From the IMG/VR virus record IMGVR_UViG_3300032006_000039, positions 1 to 33,931 of that record: 33,931 nt of DNA. One strand, given 5' to 3'. Position 1 is the stretch's first letter. Every line of letters begins with the position of its first letter. The position numbers and the translations under genes are program-made. The notes beneath the pieces are model-generated. The model was not told the DNA's origin, ran no database searches, and saw only the letters and a list, made by a program, of their open reading frames with translations. Shown here in pieces: positions 23,073 through 28,830 of the stretch. Source of the stretch: a virus.

Positions 23073-24088
23073 CTATTGAAAATGAAGTTATTGATGGGTT
23101 ATTTGACTCACAAATGTTAACTTATGTGAGAAAGAAATATACAAACCAGATGACCTATAGTTGGAAAGCAAATGGGTATTCGGAATATGATCAAGGACAT
23201 TGGAATACTCAGGTCATACATAAACCAAGATTTCTGAATAATGTAAATCTAGCAGATACTCCCACATATAATGATCTACCAGAGATTCAATATATGTGGA
23301 ATAATTTATTAGGAGCATTCGGTCAGCCAAGAGGTCTATTGAGATGTTATTGTAATGGATACACTTTCGGGACTGATGGGTATATACATATAGATGAGAG
23401 GTCAGACCACCAAGGTGTTGCCTATGAAACTGTTGTTGTTTACCTGAATGAAGGTAAGTGGGAGATGGATTGGGCTGGTGAAACTATTATCTATAATTCT
23501 GCAGAAGAACCAGAATTTGTTTGTAAACCAGCTCATGGAAGAACTTTAATTTTCAACTCTCAAAAATGGCATAGAGCTTTGCCAGTGTCTAGAGTTTATG
23601 GTGGTTTAAGAACCATTATAACTTTTAAAACATGCGATCCAAATATAAAGGATGAGCGATTTTATTTTATTAAAGAACAGACAGAAGGTATTCCACATAG
23701 TGGTCGGGATTTCTTTACACATTCATGGAATGTGTCTATGATTTTACAGGAACAATTACAAGCCAGTAAAACAACATGTCTTGCTGGATTATATCATGCT
23801 GGTGTGTATGGTACTGTCTTCTTTGATAATATTAAAGAACGATTAAGCAGGGATAAAGTTAAAGAAATTATCGGAGAAGAAGCCGAAAATATAGTTTGTG
23901 CATATTCACTATTAGGAGAAAATAGGACCCAAGATCTCATACAGCGAAATGGAGAATGGACTGACAGAGAGTGGGGTAGACTTCTTCAAATTGAAGTAGC
24001 TAATACAATAGATCAAAAAGGTATTAACGGTCCCGTAAATCAAATGATGGACCTGATTGCTGAGATCAAAACGAAAGATGAACTATGA
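23069..24088 (+). CDS. 2OG-Fe(II) oxygenase fused to a DUF6817/HD-like domain
   Basis: 339 aa with two domains. Residues 1-190: beta-helix dioxygenase with HID (H107, D109), distal His in KWHRALPVS (H168) and 2OG-binding Arg in GLRTIITF (R181). Residues 210-330: FTHSWNVSMILQEQ, LAGLYHAGVYGT and KVKEIIGEEAENIVCAYSLL, the pattern of DUF6817, an HD-like helical domain with conserved His. The pairing suggests oxidation coupled to hydrolysis or binding of a product, a combination whose chemistry I cannot assign. It overlaps both neighbours by 4 nt. It probably did not arise by recent duplication of the 22479 gene, since outside the iron ligands the two look unlike. Confidence 0.85.
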   Translation: MTIENEVIDGLFDSQMLTYVRKKYTNQMTYSWKANGYSEYDQGHWNTQVIHKPRFLNNVNLADTPTYNDLPEIQYMWNNLLGAFGQPRGLLRCYCNGYTFGTDGYIHIDERSDHQGVAYETVVVYLNEGKWEMDWAGETIIYNSAEEPEFVCKPAHGRTLIFNSQKWHRALPVSRVYGGLRTIITFKTCDPNIKDERFYFIKEQTEGIPHSGRDFFTHSWNVSMILQEQLQASKTTCLAGLYHAGVYGTVFFDNIKERLSRDKVKEIIGEEAENIVCAYSLLGENRTQDLIQRNGEWTDREWGRLLQIEVANTIDQKGINGPVNQMMDLIAEIKTKDEL

Positions 24089-24465
24089 ACCCATTTGATT
24101 ATCTAAATTCAATCAATTCTACTAAAAAGAATTTGATGGTAGATGAGGAGACTGAAAAGGAATATAATCCTTTTCTAATCAATAGGGGATTGAGCAATTT
24201 TATAGATACAGTGTTTGTAGCCAATGAGATGAACCAACGTCATTATTTAGACAAAAGGCTACAATATGATTTCCTTAGAAATATAGTTCGGACACGTAAA
24301 CGATTTTCTAAATGGGCAAAGCCTATCAAATCTGATGATTTTGATGCGGTTAAGGAATATTTTTCATATAATAATGAAAAAACTAGAGAAGCTTTAAAAG
24401 TACTCACCAAAGACGACTTAGCCGAAATTCACCGAAAGATAAATACCATAAGGAATAACCGATGA
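24085..24465 (+). CDS. 62: Clamp-loader small subunit gp62
   Basis: 126 aa (T4: 187), the short form seen in marine T4-like phages. N-terminal MNPFDYLNSINSTKKNLM, then EYNPFLINRGLSNFIDTVF, HYLDKRLQYDFLRN and KRFSKWAK. It is the non-ATPase subunit that completes the gp44 pentamer. The start overlaps the fused oxygenase stop, so translation remains coupled despite the inserted genes. Confidence 0.92.
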   Translation: MNPFDYLNSINSTKKNLMVDEETEKEYNPFLINRGLSNFIDTVFVANEMNQRHYLDKRLQYDFLRNIVRTRKRFSKWAKPIKSDDFDAVKEYFSYNNEKTREALKVLTKDDLAEIHRKINTIRNNR

Positions 24466-24495
24466 TTTTGCTATTAAATCTTTGGAGATTAAATT

Positions 24496-24903
24496 ATGGC
24501 GTTCGATATAAACGATCTTGTAGAGGTCGTTCTGAAAGAAGATGATAACTTTTTGAAAGTGAGAGAAACGCTGACTCGAATCGGTGTAGCTTCAAAAAAA
24601 GATAATACTCTCTATCAGAGCTGCCATATTCTACACAAACAAGCTAAATACTACATCGTGCATTTCAAAGAGCTTTTCGCACTCGATGGAAAGCCGTCAA
24701 ATTTCACAGAAAATGATATCGCAAGACGCAATACTGTAACCAATCTTTTAAAAGAATGGAACCTTATTGATATTGTAGATACCGAAAAAACATCAAATCC
24801 AATTGCCCCTATCTCCCAGATAAAAGTTATATCTTATGGAGATAAGAAGAATTGGAAATTAGTACCGAAATATAATATCGGTAAAAAGAAGAAGGTCGAT
24901 TAG
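24496..24903 (+). CDS. regA: Translational repressor RegA
   Basis: 135 aa (T4: 122). It matches T4 RegA throughout: VVLKEDDNFLKVRETLTRIG, YQSCHILHKQAKYYIVHFKE, RRNTVTNLLKEWNLIDIV and the C-terminal NWKLVPKYNIGKK. RegA binds start regions of early mRNAs, including those for gp45, gp44 and itself, to shut them off. TTGGAG lies about 9 nt before the ATG. The gene ends tail-to-tail with the minus-strand island genes. Confidence 0.96.
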   Translation: MAFDINDLVEVVLKEDDNFLKVRETLTRIGVASKKDNTLYQSCHILHKQAKYYIVHFKELFALDGKPSNFTENDIARRNTVTNLLKEWNLIDIVDTEKTSNPIAPISQIKVISYGDKKNWKLVPKYNIGKKKKVD

Positions 24904-25154
24904 ACCCCTTTCTTATATTGCTCGTACCAATAGTGTGAGCTATTACGTAGAGTGTTATTAGCTTCTCTAATATACTCTAACGCTTCAACTGCCAAGTTGT
25001 TTTGCTGGTCTCGGATTCGTTCCGGGGCCAGTGAATCTTGGTCACTTAGCTGACCCAATACACTAATCACAAAATCAATGTATGGACATGTGTCGCCAGG
25101 AACTCCTGGAGCACTGGCTTTTGCTTTTGCGATTTTGTCTTGTTTAGCAGTCAT
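24900..25154 (-). CDS. Small phage hypothetical protein
   Basis: 84 aa, last of four minus-strand genes. A Lys/Ala-rich start leads to GDTCPYIDFVISVLGQL, then RIRDQQNNLAVEALEYIREA and NNTLRNSSHYWYEQYKK. Small proteins with a C-P-x-I-D segment followed by an Arg/Asn helix ending in WYEQY are frequent in tailed phages, without known role. It overlaps the upstream metalloprotease by 11 nt and converges on regA. Confidence 0.7.
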   Translation of the reverse strand: MTAKQDKIAKAKASAPGVPGDTCPYIDFVISVLGQLSDQDSLAPERIRDQQNNLAVEALEYIREANNTLRNSSHYWYEQYKKGV

Positions 25155-25767
25155 TCTGACTTCCTTTTGCTATTGGAGATTTGGTTCGGGCTGCAGCCAA
25201 TCGGGTACAAACTTCTTCATATTGTTCCCGACTCATTGGAGCCCGTTTCTTTGCGTAAACTAACTTGCGCTTACGCATTTCAGCTTTAAGGATCTTGGCG
25301 GCTTCTCCACCCATGAACCTATCAACTAACTGGATTAACACTCGACGGAACATTCTCTTATGGTCCATATTACCAATAGAGTGTGCCATCTCATGAAGTA
25401 GGGTATATTTGTTCAAGCCGTATGTTGGGCATAGAACGATGCGATTGTACCAGGCGGTACCAGCAGTTCTAGAACGATAACCCATATCTTTCTTCAGAAC
25501 CAGCTCGATTTCTTTTTTGACATGGTTCTTATTCATGAAATCCGGATCTGTACAAAGCTTCCGCCATTTGGAAGATTTTAGAACCTTGTTCATGAATTTA
25601 CGAGCTTCTTCAATATCAGCAAATTTTGTATTTGCATTATAGAAACGCCCATCACGCTGAGCAGCCCACTCGGCTCGATAGAGTTTACCTTTACGAGAGT
25701 CCTGCCAGGTGGAGGACCGCTTTTGTGACACCTTGTACATGTCATATTTATCGTTAATGTTAATCAT
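25144..25767 (-). CDS. SprT/TIGR04338-like zinc metalloprotease
   Basis: 207 aa from ATG 25767. The zinc site TLLHEMAHSIGNMDHKRMF (about 122-140) supplies HExxH and a downstream Asp-His, followed by a helix ending in GGEAAKILKAEMR. This arrangement is like small putative metallohydrolases of the SprT/wss1-like or TIGR04338 kind. The N-terminal half is basic. The C-terminus is Arg/Lys-rich and may bind nucleic acid. ATG 25767 overlaps the upstream stop (TAATG). A GTG at 25803 with AAGGG upstream would add 12 residues. The substrate is unknown. Confidence 0.8.
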   Translation of the reverse strand: MININDKYDMYKVSQKRSSTWQDSRKGKLYRAEWAAQRDGRFYNANTKFADIEEARKFMNKVLKSSKWRKLCTDPDFMNKNHVKKEIELVLKKDMGYRSRTAGTAWYNRIVLCPTYGLNKYTLLHEMAHSIGNMDHKRMFRRVLIQLVDRFMGGEAAKILKAEMRKRKLVYAKKRAPMSREQYEEVCTRLAAARTKSPIAKGSQNDC

Positions 25768-26033
25768 TAAGCGAACCGAATGCCAAAGGTTTCTTCGGTC
25801 CACTCACGACCCTTATCCAGCTCGAGAGCGACAGCGATGTCTTCCATCGGAGCCGTATCCAAACCAGTGAAGCGTTTTACAGCTTCGGCGATCTTACCCT
25901 TAGTGATATCAGACATGATAGCAAAGGCATCAACTGCATCCTGGATTGCCATTTCCTGCATTTCTTTGTCGTCGGCCCAAACGGTTTGAGCGGACTCCAT
26001 GTGACGGTTGATAACTGATTGAAGATTTTTCAT
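25767..26033 (-). CDS. Small helical hypothetical protein
   Basis: 88 aa, acidic and helical (DDKEMQEMAIQDAVDAFAIM, then GKIAEAVKRFTGLDTAPMED), without membrane segment or known motif. It sits between the 26033 and metalloprotease genes with one-base and small overlaps, so it belongs to the same minus-strand transcript. Visibly higher GC than the replication genes. Function unknown. Confidence 0.7.
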   Translation of the reverse strand: MKNLQSVINRHMESAQTVWADDKEMQEMAIQDAVDAFAIMSDITKGKIAEAVKRFTGLDTAPMEDIAVALELDKGREWTEETFGIRFA

Positions 26034-26299
26034 TAGCTTGCGAGCTCCTGGTTGTAGTCAATCCAAATATCGATGCAATCATCGATGAGATCTTGAAATT
26101 GGTTGAGGAGATCCTCAGACCATGTTTCTTTTTTTATAACGTCGATCCAAACGTCAGCCGATACGAAACCCCAACGGTAGGTACCATCTTGGTTAAGATT
26201 TTCTTGGTTATCCAGAGCGTCTATGAAGGCGTTTTGGATATGAGAAGTGAACCGAGTAAAGACCGGGTCCTCTTTTGATATGTTTGTTTTTATCATCAT
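26033..26299 (-). CDS. Small acidic hypothetical protein, first minus-strand gene
   Basis: 88 aa, rich in Asp, Asn and Trp (YRWGFVSADVWIDVIKKETW, then FQDLIDDCIDIWIDYNQE). The ATG begins exactly 7 nt from the minus-strand early promoter -10 and has no ribosome site, so the mRNA is probably leaderless. A second in-frame ATG follows immediately (26296). Small acidic early proteins of phages often bind host enzymes; that is only a possibility here. Confidence 0.75.
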   Translation of the reverse strand: MMIKTNISKEDPVFTRFTSHIQNAFIDALDNQENLNQDGTYRWGFVSADVWIDVIKKETWSEDLLNQFQDLIDDCIDIWIDYNQELAS

Positions 26300-26305
26300 A
26301 AGTAT

Positions 26306-26335
26306 ATTCTACCATACTTTTTATATAATGTAAAC
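26306..26335 (-). promoter_or_regulatory. T4-like early promoter, minus strand
   Basis: On the minus strand GTTTAC (26335-26330), 18 nt, TAGAAT (26311-26306). The predicted start is at the ATG of the 26299 gene. It is the mirror image of the plus-strand promoter at 26450, and their -35 boxes lie in the arms of an inverted repeat. Confidence 0.88.
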
Positions 26336-26458
26336 GATTAATTCACTCAAAAAGTCTAATGAAATCAATGGCTTGTGATTTTTTTTCTAAGCCATTGAAA
26401 ACAAAGGGAAAAAAAAGTGAATTTTTTTCACTCCGAGGTGAAATTAATCGTTTACATT
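26327..26458. repeat. Long inverted repeat with internal hairpins between divergent promoters
   Basis: Arms 26327-26346 and 26438-26458 are a 20-bp inverted repeat with one extra A in the right arm; each contains a GTTTAC -35 box. Inside are a perfect 10-bp stem TCAATGGCTT/AAGCCATTGA (26365-26374, 26389-26398) around a T-rich loop, and AGTGAA/TTCACT (26416-26421, 26427-26432) around five Ts. GTGAA/TTCAC occurs four times. It could be an operator, attenuator pair or replication origin. Confidence 0.75.
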
Positions 26459-26479
26459 TACCTGGTTTTGTGGTAGAAT
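26450..26479 (+). promoter_or_regulatory. T4-like early promoter (26512 gene)
   Basis: GTTTAC (26450-26455), 18 nt, TAGAAT (26474-26479). It drives the plus-strand half of the island. The leader is about 26 nt and contains an AAGGA-type ribosome site, unlike the leaderless minus-strand partner. Confidence 0.88.
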
Positions 26480-26511
26480 AGCTATATAATGATTAATAAG
26501 GAAATAGACTG

Positions 26512-26886
26512 ATGAGCACTAATTGGGAATTCGTATCCGGTCCTTTTGAAGGTGAGGCTTTTGCCCATCGTAGCAACGGCTTTCTTACCTTGGAATTCAC
26601 TGAGGAAGAGTCTAAAATGGTAGACCTCGACTCAGAGTTGGTTGCCGACAATGGCTGGACCGGGACTGTCGAAGAGCTTCTTTTAGAGATGGAAGAAGAT
26701 GGCACTACGGTTCTTTTTGATACTGCGGCTAATCGGAATGCCACAGCTCGAGCTTTAGAGAACCACAGGTTCGTTAATGATCCTGAGGTGGGTCCGATGC
26801 TTCGAGCCAAAGCTGCGGAAATGCGGATGTTGGCGAAAGCGGCAGTTAGAGATGAGTTGAAGGTTGTATCATGCAATTCAGACTAA
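26512..26886 (+). CDS. Hypothetical acidic protein
   Basis: 124 aa. The N-terminal part (NWEFVSGPFEGEAFAHRSNG, then LTLEFTEEESKM) is strand-rich. Residues 40-70 are very acidic, and the C-terminal half is Ala/Arg/Glu helical (MLRAKAAEMRMLAKAAVRDE). No known motif. It is the first plus-strand gene of the divergent pair and overlaps the next by 16 nt. Likely an early gene by promoter; function unknown. Confidence 0.7.
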   Translation: MSTNWEFVSGPFEGEAFAHRSNGFLTLEFTEEESKMVDLDSELVADNGWTGTVEELLLEMEEDGTTVLFDTAANRNATARALENHRFVNDPEVGPMLRAKAAEMRMLAKAAVRDELKVVSCNSD

Positions 26887-27077
26887 AGGGTCTTACCGGC
26901 CACGGCAAAAATCGCATTCGCGAGCATGGTGAACTTTGGGAAGTCTTAGGAATGCCAAGATGCGTTTTGGATATGGATCCTAAGCCTGTTCATCCATTCA
27001 TAGAGTCAGTAGAAACTGGCGAAGGACGTTGGTTTGATCCAGTGAACTTTGAAATTGTGGAGGAGATCAATGAGTGA
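26871..27077 (+). CDS. Small phage hypothetical with GKNRIREHG motif
   Basis: 68 aa. LTGHGKNRIREHGELWEVLG is a motif I recognise from short early proteins of many tailed phages, with no known function. A Pro/Phe-rich middle and an acidic end follow. It overlaps the upstream gene by 16 nt, and its last codons hold the GGAGGAG ribosome site of the next gene. The conserved basic loop suggests nucleic-acid contact, unproven. Confidence 0.7.
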   Translation: MQFRLKGLTGHGKNRIREHGELWEVLGMPRCVLDMDPKPVHPFIESVETGEGRWFDPVNFEIVEEINE

Positions 27078-27285
27078 ATATGTAGTAAAAAGAGTTCTTG
27101 GTGGGAAGGTGAGTGTCGAGTATACGACTGACTCTGCCAATGATGCCTGGAATTGGGTTATGACTTCTCAGTCTCCAACTCAATTGGTAGTAACAAACGG
27201 TAGTACCACCATTCGACCACCTAAGTGGTTTTTGAACAATGTGACTGATTATGGAAGGCCTGGTCGGGTTAATGTTGCCACCTGA
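27070..27285 (+). CDS. Small hypothetical protein
   Basis: 71 aa. Strand-rich (EYVVKRVLGGKVSVEYTTDS), then NDAWNWVMTSQSPTQLVV and a Pro/Asn tail. ATG 27070 is chosen over 27049 because GGAGGAG sits 4 nt upstream and the ATG overlaps the preceding stop region. Its own stop codon falls in the first stem of the tRNA-like RNA described next. Function unknown. Confidence 0.65.
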   Translation: MSEYVVKRVLGGKVSVEYTTDSANDAWNWVMTSQSPTQLVVTNGSTTIRPPKWFLNNVTDYGRPGRVNVAT

Positions 27286-27345
27286 CATAATGCAACAGCG
27301 ATAATGTCAGTATCGTAGCGGGGGGTTCAATTCCCCCCACTTCCT
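27282..27345 (+). ncRNA. tRNA-like structured RNA (3' half only)
   Basis: Bases 27299-27315 form a 5-bp stem CGATA/TATCG around the 7-nt loop ATGTCAG (U33 present, GTC in the anticodon position, Asp-like). A 5-nt spacer leads to a perfect T arm GGGGG-TTCAATT-CCCCC (27321-27337), then CACTTCC like an acceptor 3' strand. No matching 5' acceptor strand (GGAAGTG) or GG-containing D loop precedes it. An alternative 7-bp stem CTGACAT/ATGTCAG (27282-27288, 27304-27310) competes. It may be a decayed tRNA, a tRNA mimic or a double hairpin. Confidence 0.35.
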
Positions 27346-27391
27346 TTATTAATCTTTTGTTAAATTTCGAATTTGTAAAATAAATATTTGG

Positions 27392-27417
27392 AGCACAATA
27401 GTGTGCTTTTTATTTTT
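27392..27417 (+). terminator. Intrinsic terminator before the Na/Pi gene
   Basis: Stem AGCACA/TGTGCT (27392-27397, 27402-27407), loop ATAG, then a T-rich tail. It ends the plus-strand island transcript. The next gene starts 18 nt later with no promoter in the gap, so it depends on read-through or on a start within the upstream AT-rich stretch (27346-27391). Confidence 0.8.
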
Positions 27418-27434
27418 GTACAAGGAGCTCAAAC

Positions 27435-27905
27435 GTGGGCGACAAACTTATTAAAAAGGTTAAGAAAATGGATCTTGGTAATCCCGTAATCACCGCCCTC
27501 GTTGGATTGGTGGTTTTTTATATTGGACTAAAGATGTTTTCCGGCGGTATGAAATCAATGGGAAACTTAGATCACCTATCATATTTCATTCATAATCCAT
27601 ATTGGATGTTCCTAGGTGGTATTATTATGACTCTTCTATGGCAATCTTCATCTCTATCAACGACTGCCATAATTGCTCTTGTGGCATCAGGAGCAGTCCC
27701 GCTACCGGCAGCAGTTGCAGCCGTTTTAGGGGCAAACATAGGTACCACCGGCACCATTTGGTTAGCCGGATTTTTTGTATCTGATGGTATGCCAAAAGGT
27801 GATACGTTACGAATAGCTATGGCTCATACTGGTATGAACTTATTGATGGCTGTATCGTTACTACCATTCGTTCATCATATTGGACGATTCCTTGCAAGAT
27901 TTTAG
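27435..27905 (+). CDS. Half-length Na+/phosphate symporter-family membrane protein
   Basis: 156 aa integral membrane protein with about three to four hydrophobic segments. It holds one PF02690-type (NptA/YjbB-like) repeat: LWQSSSLSTTAII (QSSS at 70-73) and VLGANIGTTGT (99-105), the residues that form the Na+/Pi site. Full transporters have two such repeats in inverted orientation; here only one is encoded, so it might work as a dimer or alter the host transporter. Start GTG with AAGGAG 8 nt upstream. It is framed by terminators and promoters as an independent cassette. Phosphate supply is a common theme of marine phage metabolic genes; this family is unusual among them. Confidence 0.88.
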   Translation: MGDKLIKKVKKMDLGNPVITALVGLVVFYIGLKMFSGGMKSMGNLDHLSYFIHNPYWMFLGGIIMTLLWQSSSLSTTAIIALVASGAVPLPAAVAAVLGANIGTTGTIWLAGFFVSDGMPKGDTLRIAMAHTGMNLLMAVSLLPFVHHIGRFLARF

Positions 27906-27931
27906 CTTATTGATAGAAAGTGAGTCGGGTC

Positions 27932-27968
27932 GTTTACATTAACTCCCAGATAGTATACTATATAAATA
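27932..27968 (+). promoter_or_regulatory. Combined early and late promoter (hsp20)
   Basis: Early elements GTTTAC (27932-27937), 18 nt, TACTAT (27956-27961). Overlapping it at 27961-27968 is an exact late octamer TATAAATA. Both would transcribe hsp20. An ATG at 27969 opens a 5-codon mini-ORF (MMDAA) near the early start site. Confidence 0.78.
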
Positions 27969-28028
27969 ATGATGGATGCTGCATGAAGCGGGTCCGCATT
28001 TTAACCTTGCTAAAATAGGAGGTGTGTT

Positions 28029-28487
28029 ATGGTTACACATTTTAATTTCCACCAATTTAACCCTTTCTTCGTAGGTTTCGACCGGATGTGGAACGAGTTA
28101 GAAACTCTCCACAATCGTCCTGCCTCAAAGAATTATCCCCCATACAATATAGTCAAAAGCGACAACGACAATCAGTATCTGATCGAAATGGCTGTCGCTG
28201 GATTCTCGGAAGACGATCTCGAAGTGACGCTCAAAGAAAATGAGTTGTCAATTATAGGACGTAAAGAGGCTCCTGACCATGATGAAACTGGTGTTCTTCA
28301 TAGCGGTCTTGCTAAACGTAACTTCAAAACGCGTTTTACTATTGATAGACAGATTGAAGTTACTAGTGTCGATTTGACAAATGGTATGTTGGTTATTAAA
28401 CTTGAGAGGGTAATACCTGAAGAGGAAAAACCACGCACACTTAAGATCAATGGGCCAATTGAAAACCCACAGGTCTTGAATGGTTAA
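28029..28487 (+). CDS. hsp20: Small heat-shock protein Hsp20
   Basis: 152 aa alpha-crystallin domain protein. It has a short N-terminal arm (FNPFFVGFDRMWNELE), then YNIVKSDNDNQYLIEMAVAG, FSEDDLEVTLKENELSIIGR and the conserved LAKRNFKTRF strand. It ends with NGMLVIKLERVIPEEEKPRT, containing the I-x-I/V-type tail region. It is an ATP-independent holdase, widespread in marine T4-like phages, thought to aid capsid assembly or protect host proteins. A perfect AGGAGGTG ribosome site and a dual early/late promoter indicate strong expression through the cycle. A terminator follows. Confidence 0.95.
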   Translation: MVTHFNFHQFNPFFVGFDRMWNELETLHNRPASKNYPPYNIVKSDNDNQYLIEMAVAGFSEDDLEVTLKENELSIIGRKEAPDHDETGVLHSGLAKRNFKTRFTIDRQIEVTSVDLTNGMLVIKLERVIPEEEKPRTLKINGPIENPQVLNG

Positions 28488-28496
28488 CTTTATTGG

Positions 28497-28524
28497 TGGA
28501 GGGGCTTAGGCCCCTCTACTTTTC
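28497..28524 (+). terminator. Terminator after hsp20
   Basis: Stem GAGGGGC/GCCCCTC (28499-28505, 28510-28516) extended by a G-T and a T-A pair, loop TTAG, followed by a short CTTTTC tail. The T run is weak, so partial read-through into the gp43 cluster is likely. Confidence 0.75.
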
Positions 28525-28527
28525 GGA

Positions 28528-28830
28528 ATGGATGCCGTGAAAGAAGAGAAAGAATTGAAAGAGCACGAACACGCTTCGAAGACTCTTACCCCAAAAAAAG
28601 AACATCATCCTTTTAGTTGGTGGTTGAAATGGGCATCATCAATTGTCTTGATTTTTGCAATGATCTTGACAACCCATAACCTATGGCCTTGGAATATGTT
28701 TCTTCAATTTGTTGGAGTAGCTGGATGGCTTTGGGTATCTATTATTTGGAATGATAGAGCACTTATCGTGGTAAATGCAGTTGCAGCAAGTATCTTTATG
28801 AACGGGATTGTTGGATATATAATTAAATGA
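28528..28830 (+). CDS. Small membrane protein upstream of gp43 (DUF6552-like)
   Basis: 100 aa. The charged N-terminus (VKEEKELKEHEHASKTLTPK) is followed by about three hydrophobic segments (33-50, 54-72, 78-98) with WNDRALIVVNAVAASIF. I recognise a similar WNDRALIVVNA protein next to gp43 in marine T4-like phages; no function is known to me. It overlaps gp43 by 4 nt. No ribosome site is evident before ATG 28528; ATG 28532 is out of frame. Confidence 0.75.
   Translation: MDAVKEEKELKEHEHASKTLTPKKEHHPFSWWLKWASSIVLIFAMILTTHNLWPWNMFLQFVGVAGWLWVSIIWNDRALIVVNAVAASIFMNGIVGYIIK

Noticed and set aside
27253-27345. Complete class II (Ser/Leu-type) tRNA starting at GGAAGGC
   Set aside because: Two of seven acceptor pairs fail, the D arm has only three pairs and no anticodon arm fits the spacing. 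Only a 3' half can be supported.
27321-27345. tRNA-3'-end attachment (att) site
   Set aside because: The sequence resembles a tRNA 3' end, but no integrase or repressor is present, T4-like phages are lytic, and no matching repeat was seen in the window.
27379-27386. AATAAATA as a late promoter for the Na/Pi gene
   Set aside because: One mismatch to TATAAATA, and a terminator hairpin lies between it and the gene.
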